Source: Hymenochaete sp. R1
Lineage: Eukaryota; Basidiomycota; Agaricomycetes; Hymenochaetales; Hymenochaetaceae
Length of the DNA stretch: 64,000 nucleotides
Assembly (NCBI GenBank): GCA_019400425.1
Contig: JAFREE010000007.1
Location: forward strand, 248,001 to 312,000
Reading direction: 5' to 3'
Both the position numbers and the translations under genes were made by a program. This document shows, piece by piece, positions 20,598 to 31,484 of this stretch; position 1 is the stretch's first letter; every line of letters begins with the position of its first letter. The notes under the pieces were generated by a model. That model was not told the DNA's origin. It worked only from the letters and a program-made list of their open reading frames with translations, and did not search any database.

Positions 20598-23012
20598 ATG
20601 GCACTATCTTTCTACAACAGCAGCAGCAGCAACACCGACTCCCAGCAGTCCAGTACACAGGACACCTCCCGCTCCTTTATGTTCCCCGGCGAAGCCCCCT
20701 CCACTCTCTCCAAAGGAACCATCCTCGGCATCCTCACCTCCATCATCGTCATCATCTGCGCATTCTCCATCTACATCCGCCGTCGCAACGCTCGAGACCG
20801 GCAAACAGCGCTCGAGAAGAGGCGTATTCAGATCCAGGCTGAGACGTATCTGCGTAATGCGGAGGCCCAGCTCGAATTGGGTTTGGAGATTGACTTTGGG
20901 TTTCATTGGTATACCCCGAAGGAGGTCAAGGAGTATGTTATGAAGGAGTTTGAGGAGATGAAGAAGCGATTGAGGGATGTTGGAAGGCTCCCTTCAATCG
21001 ACGAGGGGAAGAAGACGGAATTGTGGGTTCCCTGTATGCGCACCCGATTGTTTCTTCGCTAACCTCCAGTGCCATAGTATCCCACCGATCATCGCAAGTC
21101 CTGCACAGGCCCACTTAACAGCATCATTGGGAGAAGAAGACGAGAGCATATATTCGCTTCTGCAATCTTTTCCAGCTCCGTCAACGTCCATTCCACTGGC
21201 AGCCTTCCTCTGCCCAAGTAGAACCCATCCAGTAAATATTTGCATTCAGTCTAGTGTATTAAACTGGCTGACCACTTTGTTTCAGACTGCTTCACCGTGC
21301 ATCGACTCTAGCACCGAGTCTAGCCCACCGTCTTCGATATTTGATTCGAAATCGAACGCAGATACCGATGCCGACACATCGTCAGCCACTACGGCATTAT
21401 CGTCCCCTGAACACAAGCACGTCGTCTCAATCTCATTCCCGATCCCCAGCCTCGAACACGAGCGCCTCTCGTTGACCTCCTCGAACACTTCCTATACGGA
21501 TGAGGAGGGATGCGAGAATGCAATCCAGTCCAAGGTGCTAATAAACCGCGACATTGAACGCGATGATGAGGACCAGGATCAAGACGACATTGACAACCAC
21601 GACAAATACCAGGATGCAAATGACGATGAATATTCTCACAGCATCATCAGCGAGCACTCTTTGTTCCATTTCGACAACATTGAACTCGGGGGCAATGTCG
21701 ATATTGGCATCGGTGGAGGCCAACACGACGACACTCAGATCGGAATTGAAGTTATCAGCAGCACGGACAGCGACTATTCTCTCTTCCACTTCGACAACGT
21801 TAATGAAAGGATCGAGACATCAGCATGTGAATCCAGCGTCACGGATAGCGATGGCTCAACCTTCTACTTCAACGACCGACAAGGAAACGATTCAGACGCG
21901 GACCTTTTCTATCGTCCAGATTCGGTCCAGAATGCCAGCGACTCCAGTCTGACGGACTACGATGGATCTACTTTCTACTTCGATGACCGTAACGGGAGCG
22001 GAGCTGATGATAGCTTGTTCTATCGCCCAGACTCGGACACGGCAATGCAAAGTGTTTTGGATATTAGCGCTTCTTGGTATGAATGTTTCACTGACGTCAT
22101 GACATACAAGTATGCTTACGAACGTTATAGCTCAACTGGTGCAATGTCTCTGGAAAGCTGCAGCGATGAGATGTCCATCATGAATGTGAGTGTCCAACCT
22201 CCTCGTCTCATTATAGTGCTGAGCAACGTCCCAGTGGTTCGCCGGCGAGGAAGATGAAGACGCTTACACAATCGACTACTCCATGTCCTTATGGACGGCT
22301 CTCGGTGGCACAGGCGACATCGACATCACTGAGGAAATATCAAGTGTGATTACCTCTGTCCCGCGTGTATGCGAAGGGCCTCCGGTGCCGTTGTCTCAAG
22401 AAGCAGAGGTACGTTCTTTTGCATTTGACTCAACTGAGTTCCGTCATTCATGTTTTATAGATCTGTCAGCCACATATGCAGTCGCCCAGAAGAGTGCGAC
22501 CTAGACAACGTCCCTCTCTACTGATCCCGGCAAAGCAAGCTCGGTCTGGTCAGCAAGCATCCTTGACTCGTGATAGATCTGCCAGTGCTTCTGGCAGCAA
22601 GCTCTCCTCTCCCTTGAAGACTCGGTCCCTTCAAATAGTGCACCGTGCTCAACCTAACAAGGCATTAAGTCCAATGGGAAGTCCAACGCGTACTCGGCCA
22701 ACTGTCAAATCCAGGTCGACAGACGCTCCTTCGACACCGAGATCGTCTCGTGCGAACGCACCAAGTTCCCAAGAAGTCGCTAATACTTCTCTAAGCCCAG
22801 ACCGAGCTCCTGTCGCATCAAGGACAGGCCAGAGATACTCCCTCCGGAAGAGTCTTCCTCCTGTTCATTCTGATATGAAGACTCCTCGTCGACCTTTAGA
22901 CTCGTCAACGAACTTAGTCAACACTCGAGGTGTGTCTCCGTCTATCAAGCGCCAATTTGAAGGAACATCCGCTGCTGAAACTGGGCTGGCTCGTCGACCT
23001 GCTCTTCGTTGA
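20598..23012 (+). CDS. Copy A: one-pass membrane protein with acidic FHFDN repeats, C-terminally truncated
   Basis: Not a family I recognise. Residues 1-35 are Ser-rich, then a membrane helix (GTILGILTSIIVIICAFSIY) with the basic stop IRRRNARDR, and a charged helical region (QTALEKRRIQIQAETYLRNA). An acidic region carries SLFHFDN twice, FYFNDR and FYFDDR, and LFYRPDS twice. Introns: 21023-21077, 22186-22234, 22409-22460, and a stopless 54-nt candidate at 21232-21285 with good GTAAAT, CTGAC and TTTCAG signals. The tail is Ser/Pro/Arg-rich with many SP and TP sites. TGA at 23010-23012 stands where copy B has CGA. The frame stays open beyond it for about 65 codons and still ends GAWWR, so copy A has lost its tail through one nonsense change. 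A cytosolic C-terminus is likely (positive-inside). Confidence 0.75.
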
Positions 23013-23880
23013 CCTTCTGGGTCTCCATCAAGTCCTCCCTCAATATCTAATGCGTCTGGCAGTAAATCTCTTGATACTGAACCAGCATCTATACAACTAT
23101 CATCTCGCCACCAAACTACCAAAACCTTGTCAAATCAGGTCTCCAATGCTGGCTCTGGAAGGGACCTTGCTCCTCTTCATGCCGGAGAAGGCGCCTGGTG
23201 GCGTTAGCTTATCTATGAGCTTTGATAATTTGCGTATACCTTTACGAGCTGTATCCATACGTTTATAATGTTTAATTGTAATGATTTCTTTATGCTTACT
23301 AAGTATCCAAGTCTTTATAGTCTACTAGTATCATATTCTTATTATTTTCGTTCTTGACCGCTGTGTTTTTTCTCCTAAAGTTGCTTTCGTGGTATCTCTT
23401 CCCATTGTTATCTCCCTTTGCTTTCGTTCCGTTTTTAATGCTCTCAATCATTTATAATAATGCTACCGCTATAAAACAGCAGATGTCGAACACCGCCTTC
23501 AGTGTCACGAAGAGAACATGATCAATCGTGAGCATTTGTCAGACCCATGTTCTCTCAAAAATTATCTGCCGTGCGTGCACAAAGGGAAAGCATTGTTGGA
23601 GTCGTCGACTGTATGAACTTGTATGTCCTTGTAAAACTCGTTGTAAACACATCGTGGGAACGCGGCAACGGAACCTTACGTCGGCTAACGACTTTGTTTC
23701 CAAAATGGAAATGGTAAAAAACGATCACGTGGCATTTTGTTGTTCCGAGTCGGCGTCGATCAATAGGACGATATCCTTGTGGCTTGTGCTCTGCTTCTCT
23801 CTCTTCCTCACACATTCATGCACTCTCCAAGTTCACCGTCGTCAAGCCCCCCAAGTCTCATTCAACACAAATAATACCAT
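23013..23880. other. Decayed 3' tail of copy A and promoter of the next gene
   Basis: 23013-23207 is the still-open remnant of the copy A C-terminus, ending in GAWWR and TAG. The rest, to the ATG at 23881, is AT-rich with CT-rich runs near 23800 and no gene I can support. Confidence 0.5.
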
Positions 23881-26253
23881 ATGCCTGCCTTTCCTACGTC
23901 TCAATCTATGCACTCTTCTAGCTCTTCTTCACCTTCAACTCCCCCAACGTCGACGTACAGCACGAGTAATGGGAACACCACAACCCCGCCAACGTACAGC
24001 GCTTCAGAATGGTTCATTTCACAACAGCCTGGTGCTATCCTATTTTTCTCCTCCTATGACCCTGCGACGGCGACGTATGAAAGTATGAACAACGATGCGT
24101 ATCAGAAGATGGACGTGGATAACGAGACGTGTCGTCCGAAACGTGTTGTGATCGAGATGTCGCCCTCTGGACTCCTAACTTGGCGATGGGTGCCAAATGC
24201 CCCGAGGGAAGAAGGGGTAGATCACGAAGGCTTCTGGCCTAGGTTGGTGGATGTCTGCGGGTGAGTTCGTTCTATAACGTCGCGCATGGTTTACAGCTGG
24301 TCTGATGGTCCCCGTCGTAAAAACTCGTAGCGAGAGAAGGGTCATAAACCAGGACGAATGGGATCTCTGCAAGCTTAGCAAGCGGTTCGACTGCATCGTA
24401 CGGAACAACGGCAACCTTACTGCCATAAAACTAAGCAACTGGAGACCCCAAGAAGCGAATCCGGCGACACCCACAAGCCCTCCGTCTGCGAATACAAACG
24501 CGAATATGTTCAACCAATCCAATATGCGCGACCGCGATAATAGGTTTAAACACCAAAAGCTTCCTCCGGGGATCGCTAGACGCGTATCGGCGAAGAAGAA
24601 GCAAAAAGAAAAGAAGCGTCCTTGGATGGCTCCTCCCAATGTCGAGTTTACGTCGTCATCGTCGGACGAGGAAGAGGACGACAATGCGGATGAAGATGAG
24701 GTCAGCCATATGGTTGTTGATGAGACGGGTGACGCTCCGGGTATTGTACCAACATTCGGCGCTGGTCCCTTCCCCACGAAGCAGTACCTCAAGAGCGCGT
24801 TCTTGAGGCAGTCAAGGGCCACGATCGAAGCGGACCGAAAGAGGAGGCGAGAACGTGAGGAGCAGCGAAGGAAGAAAAAGCAAGCAAAGGCGAACTTTGG
24901 CGATAAGGAAAATATTGATATGCAATGGGCGGATGTTGTTCCATCTGTGCCGCGGTCGAAGAGTATGGGTGCGAATGCTGGCAAGAGAAAAGGTGCGCTT
25001 GCCAACCATTTGTATCGTCTTACCGTTTTCTGACTAGAATAAATAGCGAATGAGAGTGACAACGAAGAGGACGTCTCGGAGACTGACCACTATGTGTACG
25101 AGAAGACGGAAGAAGCGAAACGGAACCGTACCATGTCTCCGGGCGCAGGGAAACGAGCTGCAGAGATACGTCGCAACAAGCAGAGGGCGAAGAGACAGGA
25201 AGAACTGGCAAAGCGAAACAGGCTCAGGACGGAAGCTCGCGAGGCTGAATTTATTAAGAATATTTGGGAAGAAGCTTCTAAGTCCGGACAGAATGCTGCT
25301 CCGACTGCAGAAGGTCAGTGTCTGAATTCAATGTGTTGCCAAACTATTTGCTCAAAGGGTTTTTATGTCAGCTCCCGGATACAATTATGACGATATTGAG
25401 GACCAGTCTATGGCTGACCTGGAAGATGAAGTCTTAACACCCTCGGACTCAGACGTGGAGCCCGACTCTGAAGATTCGCAGCCAACCGAAGCCCACGACG
25501 AAGAAGCTGAGCGTCTTGCTCGACTCGAAGAATCCAGGCGCAAGATCGCGGAGCTCGAGAAAGACAAGCCGCTCTGGGAGGAAGCTGCCCGAAACCGCGC
25601 CGCACGAGAGGCAGAGGAACGCGCACATGCTGAGATGAGGCGCAAACAGCGTCAAGCAGAAGAAGCCGCCGCTGCGAAACGCGCACAAGAGGAGACGAAA
25701 CGCAAGGCTGAAGAAGCGGCGAAGCGAGAGCAAGAAGACGCTGCTGCGGATGTGCGCAGAAAGCGCGCGCATGCGAGGGAGCATGTTCTCCGCAAGGCAC
25801 GAGCGCAGAAAGTGGGAGGCTGGTCGATACAGCAGTCGCTGGCCTGGTACGAAGAACAAAGCATGGTATTCGATAAGATGAAGTTTCGCGAGGGGGAGGT
25901 CGTGGTGTTCGAGTCGATCCCGTGGCCTATCCTTCGATGCCCCGGAGAGTATAGCGTGCAGGATATTTGCTGGGAGTCGGTCGAGCGCTTTTTTAGTCGC
26001 GTAAAGTTGCTCATGAGTAAGGATGCATTCGTGAAGCTCGTTGATAAAAGCGTGAAGCGCTTCCACCCGGATCGGTGGCGTGCGAAGAGGTAAGCAGACT
26101 TCTCTTTTTTAGTCTTCTTTCGCCATACTCATTGGCATGGCTAGGGTCTTATCGAGTATTGAAGATGAGGAAGAGGTTAAGTGCCTTGAGACGGCCATGA
26201 TTGACGTTTCTCAAGCTCTTACTCCCTTGTGGTCTGACCTCAAGGGTCGTTGA
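23881..26253 (+). CDS. Coiled-coil protein with degenerate J-domain-like C-terminus
   Basis: Function unknown. The N-terminal 130 residues hold a Ser/Thr leader then SEWFISQQPGAILFFSSY and VVIEMSPSGLLTWRWVP, a short globular module. A middle part is basic and Ser-rich with an acidic patch (SSSSDEEEDD). A long charged coiled coil follows (Glu/Lys/Arg/Ala repeats, about 25490-25810). The last about 100 residues include WPILRCPGEYSVQDICWESV, LVDKSVKRFHPDRWRAKR and VLSSIEDEEEVKCLETAM. The HPD tripeptide after an amphipathic helix and the following helix resemble helices II-III of a DnaJ domain, but the N-terminal part is unlike a normal J domain. Introns separate VDVCG from RRVINQDEW, then at about 24994, 25316 and 26092. 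Stop at 26251-26253. Such proteins are common in agaricomycetes as hypotheticals. Confidence 0.75.
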
Positions 26254-27048
26254 TTTTTCTGTCGATGGATGCTATCAAACGAGTGGATCTTAATTGGTTT
26301 TGTGCAAGTCACCTGTAGCATATTCTTGTCTTTGTTTTCCCTTTCTTCTATTTCTTCCGGTTCGCCTTGATATCTCTCCAAGTCTTTACACACCTCATCG
26401 CTCCTTCATTCTTTGTTCTCCCTTTCCGTCCCTCAATCAGTGTTCTTGCATATCCCCTCACGCTCTTTCAAATATTGTTTCGCTCCAAAGGAAGGAAGTC
26501 TCATAACCCACTTGTATTGCTAGCTAGCGATCTGACATTCACATCTCCACGCTCCTTGTTCCAAGTCTCCTTGCTCAATCCACCTGCTTCCTATTGCGGA
26601 CGCACTCTATTTTACTCTCATTGTTCCCTTTTTTTTTCGAGGTTGTTTTTGTCTTTATTCGTTACAATATCTCCCAAAAAATGAAATTGAATTAGATGTT
26701 ACATCGGTTTTGGATTGATTGTTTTGACGTGGCTCCGCACAATACATTTCGAGGCCAGTCATTATAATGATTAATCGACGTCAAAAGAAGGTCCATAATT
26801 CATCATAAAAAAGAGGAAAGATAGGTAAATCTTGGTTCGTATACAATTCGGTTTCATGATAACGTAGAAGTTGAGATCCGGGTGAAAGCAATCAATGAAA
26901 ACGTACAACGTGAGGACCAACGTAATTAGGCGTTTGTGAGCGGGCAAGTAAGATGAGTTGAGCTGGAGTAGTAGAATAGATCGAGATAGCAATAAAAGCA
27001 TCACAGAAATTTTACTAGAAAAACCGGCGTTGTTTAATGACGTTAAGT
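26254..27048. other. Convergent intergenic region (two 3' ends)
   Basis: Separates the plus-strand coiled-coil gene from the minus-strand RING gene, so it holds two 3' UTRs. It is CT-rich at 26330-26650 and AT-rich after that. No gene or RNA is visible. Confidence 0.4.
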
Positions 27049-29509
27049 CTACCTTTGATTACGGTCGTGTCCTTGACCTCCGCCTTGATTTCGGTTCGGT
27101 TCGCGTGTTCTCTTCTTTTGAGGCAATACGGGTTCTTGACACGTTGGGCAACGACCGGAGACGTCTGTTAACCATGGGTCGACACACGTTTTCTTTAAAA
27201 TAGCAGCAAGTTCGTATCGTTAAATGGGAGACAAGTATGGGATTGAATAAACAAATGCTTACGTGGAAGACGTGACCGCATGCAAGGAGGCGCAATGGTT
27301 GTGCCTCCTCTCCAGCATCCTCAAGTCGTAGGTTGTCTCCATCTCCCGTCGCGACGGGCTCCTCTCTCACCCCCGACTGGGATTGTTCCCGGAATTCAGT
27401 TGGATTTGCTGGCACGATCTGCGAGCTTCCAGTTGTCCTAGCGCCTTCGGCCGGAGGCTTCGCAGGGTCTTCAGCAATCTTGACTTTGCTCCCTTCGTCC
27501 CCTTCCCGGTTTCTCTTCGCCCACGCCGCAATCACCTCACCGGGAACCCTCTTCTTCGGCTCAGCGAAGTCAACCAAGCAAATCGCACAGGACGCTCGGT
27601 TCTCGTCTAGCCTAACGAACGGGTATCCATCCATGCTCTCCCACAGGTCTTCCCATGTCTCGGGGTCAAAGTCGGGTTCAAGCATCTTCTCATCATTTGC
27701 AGATGACTTGGCGTCAGGGTGTTGTTGTGCATCGGTCCGTTGCGAATTCGAGTCCTTGGACTGTTTGAGTATACGCTTCAGAAACACGAAGCGACGTTTT
27801 GGCGAAGATATTTTGGGAGGATATGTGTGTTGCTGGTTTCGTGCGTCAGTTTGATGTCTTGGAACGACAGGGCTTGTCAGAATTTGACCCGTTCCCGTGG
27901 CATCCGAAGTTTGGTTCTTTTCATCAAAAGGGGGTGAAGGTATGTAAAGCACGAGTGGGATCTTATCGACCACAGTTTTTGGAATTTTTCCGATATCTGG
28001 GTTGATGTAATGAGGGTTCTGAAGCGGGTGGCGGCCGATACAAATGAGAAAGAGATTCCATGCGAGCTAAATAAGGGAAGACGTTAACATAATTTCGGAT
28101 GCGATATGCTGAGAAAACGAAACTCACAAATATGAGGGGGAATACAATGAAGAAAATTAGGACGAGGCCAATGCACTCTACGATGATCATATACTTTACA
28201 CAAAGAAGACCGAATATGAGCCACCATAGATGCGGGGAATCGAGACGGCAAGTGTCCAAGGATCCATAAATGAAGATGTTCGCAACGATAAACCACACCA
28301 GTATGAGCACGTTGAGCATTGTGTTGTATCTTTCCAAGTGGAGATTTAGTCATTTCTCCACTTCCAGAGAAAGCTAATACAAAACGCACCTGTAGAATGT
28401 ACTCGGACGTCTCTCATTTTGGCTATTACCCGCCTGTTCATTTAACACAGCATTTGCATTTGCACCAGGACTTTGACTCGGAGCCTGCTCTTGCTGCCCT
28501 GAGATCTGGCGATTGGGAGGTTGACGGACTGGAGCGGAAGTCATACTGGGACTTTGTGGTATCCCTTGTTCAGCGGCGCTAAGTGGATCTCTAGCCTGCT
28601 CTTGCCCTTGCCTTTGAGTTTGAGCTTTCTTGGGACGCTTGAAGTCCCATATGCCCATCAATAGTTCCAGGATGACGAGAACGAGCCAGAAGCAGGCCCA
28701 AATCCCGAGTGGCCTCTCGCACGCCTTCCACTCCGAAATTCCCGCTTTAGTCGGACTGTGATGGAAGCTTGAGAATATGATCAAAGGTAAGGTGACTGCG
28801 AACTAGGTGACGCGAGGGATGCGTCAGCTATGTTAGCTAGGGTTTCTTCAAACACAGCGTTGAAGCTAGGGGATGTGCATACCTGTACGAATGTCGATAC
28901 ACATCGCCATATTAAGGAAACGAGCCTTTGTCTTTCTTCATTGCCTCTCCCATACCCAAAGAAGCGAATAAACCTTCTCAATAATCCTGGTCGAGGCACG
29001 TCTATTCTGATTTCCGCTTCCCCTGTATGCTGCGGAGGCTGAGGCACCTCGCTGCTATCCGTCGCCACGGGTCCTGAAGAATCATGTTCGCGACTTGGCA
29101 CTATATCTGTCAAAGAACGCGACGAGTTGCCAGCAGTAGTGGCATTTATATCATCACTTGGATCTGTAAAAGCCATAGGATGACTAGGACCGGGATCTGG
29201 AGGCTCTTTCGAGGCGGCGTTAGATGCAGCAACCGTGGCACGATCCACTTCCTTAGACCCTTGAGATATGTCATCGCTGACTACTCGTTTCATCAGTGTT
29301 GTTAAATCCAAGTCACCGACCTGCCCTTCTCGTGCGTCTTTGGAATTCACGTCCGCAGACTCCCCTACATCAGCACTTATTGCCGAATTGGAAGGAGACG
29401 CGCCTGTAGAGGTAGATGCTGTGTTCGAGAGAGCTTTCGGTGAGGGATGAGATGATGACGAAGCAAAGTCGTCTATCGAAAGCTTCTCATCTGTAGCACC
29501 ACTATGCAT
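27049..29509 (-). CDS. Multi-pass membrane RING-H2 ubiquitin ligase
   Basis: Probably an E3 ligase in an internal membrane. The ATG at 29509 starts a Ser-rich cytosolic arm of about 200 residues (MHSGATDEKLSIDDF). Hydrophobic segments follow: FAVTLPLIIFSSF, IWACFWLVLVILELLMGIW, TMLNVLILVWFIVANIFIYG and LWWLIFGLLCVKYMIIVECI with a second half, giving about four or five helices. The RING starts at CAICLVDF and resumes at LLACGHVFH|KTCVDPWL then GRCPTC; all eight zinc ligands are present. The loop between the CAIC pair and CGH is about 99 residues, far longer than the usual 9-39, and disordered. An intron splits HVFH from KTC. The tail is basic and Gly-rich, ending GHDRNQR with stop at 27049. 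It shares a promoter with the SDR gene. Confidence 0.85.
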
Positions 29510-30125
29510 AACGTATGGTGCGAGCCAGTATGGGAGGCGTCGAGAGCGAATTGGACTGGGATTCGGACTCCTCTCGAAGGAAGGTTACTTGGCACGCTGA
29601 CCTAACTCAGATGCAGTTGCGTTTGGACCTCACGACACGATCGGAGTAACCCTTCGCGGTAGTATGCTTATCGACGTTCTGTGATTTATTACAATTGAGC
29701 AGAGCAAAGTGAGCGAATGAGAGTAAGAGAGAGAGGTGATGATGATGATGAGCGTTTGGACCGGTGCCAGTGAGATTGGACATGACGGCACGCTGGCGGC
29801 ACCCCTGGGTATGGACTAGGTCAATGCGAGTATCACGTAAGCGAAATAGATCAAGATAAGATGACCATCATTGCTATCTCCGGCAACGTCATAAGCCAAC
29901 TAACATTAGAAATCATCCACGGTCTCTGAATGATTTCAGGCTGATAGAGGGCCTGTACAATATATGCACACATTACTATCTAGCTGGGCGCACCGAGCCA
30001 CCGCAAGTCTGACTTGAATTACCAACCTTGAAGAGTGCCACGGTATCCGTTATCCATCCCCTTGGAACGAGCTCACACTTCGCCCGCACTTATCGACACC
30101 CACGACAATTTTCTAGAAAACGACA
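29510..30125. promoter_or_regulatory. Divergent promoter between RING and SDR genes
   Basis: A 616-base head-to-head gap. A short GAT tandem lies at about 29738-29750. No convincing TATA box or coding exon is seen. Confidence 0.3.
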
Positions 30126-31217
30126 ATGTCTCTGCAAGCTGAATCACTTTTCAATGTAAAGGATAAAATCATCGTAATCACTGGGGGTGGAACAGGTGGG
30201 ATTTTTACACGGAAATCAATTGCCTGTATGCATCTACTAACATATATAAGGACTCGGGCTAATGATGGCGAATACTCTTGAGAACAACGGCGCCAAAGTA
30301 TTTATCGTCGGTCGGCGCCTTCAAGTGCTCGAGAAAGCAGCAAAGGAACACGCGGTAATGTGGCAAGCTATCCTATGTAGCCAGCTCATAATTGATCAAG
30401 TTACTCGGGTTGAACAGAAACACGGAAACATCACACCTCTTCAAGGCGACGTTACCTCGCGGTCCGACTTGACTTCGGTATGAGCCTTAATAAGTTGCAT
30501 TTGCGCTTGCACCACTCACCAGTCTGCAAGGTTGTTGAGTCCATTAAGAAGAAAGTCGGCTACATTGATGTCCTCATCAACAACAGCGGTGTGATGCTAA
30601 ATGCCATTGAAGATCACCAGTCCGCTTCCGACATCAAGAGCTTCCAGGACAAGCTCTGGAACGCTGGCAGCCCCGAAGATTTCACACAGTCATTCGACGT
30701 GAACGTCAAGGCGGTGTACTACACTACGGTCGCTTTTCTCGAGCTCCTCGACGCCGGAAACAAGAGAGCAAAGTCGGCGGGGGAACCGACAAGTCAAGTC
30801 ATCACCATGTCGAGTATCGCTGGGTTCAGAAGGGACGTCGCGCTTCATAGTGCATCGTACAACGCGAGCAAGGCAGCTGCGACGCATCTTGGGAAGATGT
30901 TCGCGGGCGTGCTGGCTCGTTGGAAGATTCGAAGCAATGTAATTGCGCCAGGCTTTTATCCATCCGGTAGGACCAACTTTCTTGAGATGTGTACAGCTCA
31001 CCGGTGAGTCTGACGAAGTTCGACAGAAATGACCACTTCGGTCGTCGAGGAACATCAGAGTGTCCCGTCTTCGTTCATCCCATTGGAGAGGTTTGGAAAT
31101 CCCCAGGATATAGGTGGGCTTGTTTTGTTCCTCGCGAGTCCAGCAGGAGCGTATGTGAATGGATGTGTTCACGTCTCGGATGGTGGTCGTTTAGTTTTGC
31201 TTTCTAACTCTTATTAA
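30126..31217 (+). CDS. Short-chain dehydrogenase/reductase (classical SDR)
   Basis: An NAD(P)-dependent oxidoreductase of unknown substrate. The ATG at 30126 opens MSLQAESLFNVKDKIIVITG. The Rossmann motif TGGGT|GLGLM is split by intron 1, followed by the VGRR cofactor end (favouring NADPH, inference), GDVTS, DVLINNSGV (NNAG-like), ITMSSIAG with catalytic Ser, and SYNASKAAA with the Tyr and Lys of YxxxK. Downstream are IRSNVIAPGFYPS and a last exon with PLERFGNPQDIGGLVLFLAS and VNGCVHVSDGG. Introns lie near 30198-30250, 30355-30420, 30478-30530 and 30965-31026. About 290 residues, the usual length. The sequence looks like the RhlG/3-ketoacyl-reductase branch found in many fungi. It lies outside any visible biosynthetic cluster. 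Confidence 0.9.
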
Positions 31218-31484
31218 AGAGCTCACAATGACAGTGATAGAGTAATAACATTTGATGACTTGGAAATAAACAAAAAATTCACTGAGGCCCGTCAAGGACG
31301 CTGCTGCTGACCTAATCGAAGTGCTATTGACTCGCGCGCCAACGCGTCACTCCGCATTTCTCACTTGTCTTCGAGTCGACTTTTCTGAGCTGCTGAGCAC
31401 TCTTTCCCGCGATCGCAAAGCGTTTAAGTTGAACAAATCGTCCTACACTCCCCAGCCCTTAGGTTCATATCGTATACATTACCA

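Larger units (their letters stand above)
20358..23215 (+). repeat. Direct repeat, copy A (about 2.85 kb, includes a whole gene and promoter)
   Basis: From CTCGATCATTCAGG at 20358 to just past the terminal GAWWR-stop at 23207 this segment aligns in the same orientation with 58369-61222. The match covers promoter, exons and introns, with scattered substitutions and small indels in coding parts that keep frame. The flanks beyond these points do not match. I found no terminal inverted repeats or target-site duplication, so the origin looks like segmental duplication rather than transposition. Confidence 0.9.

Noticed and set aside
24175..25062. 295-codon minus-strand open frame
   Set aside because: Antisense shadow of the coiled-coil gene whose plus-strand exons join with conserved frame and splice sites.
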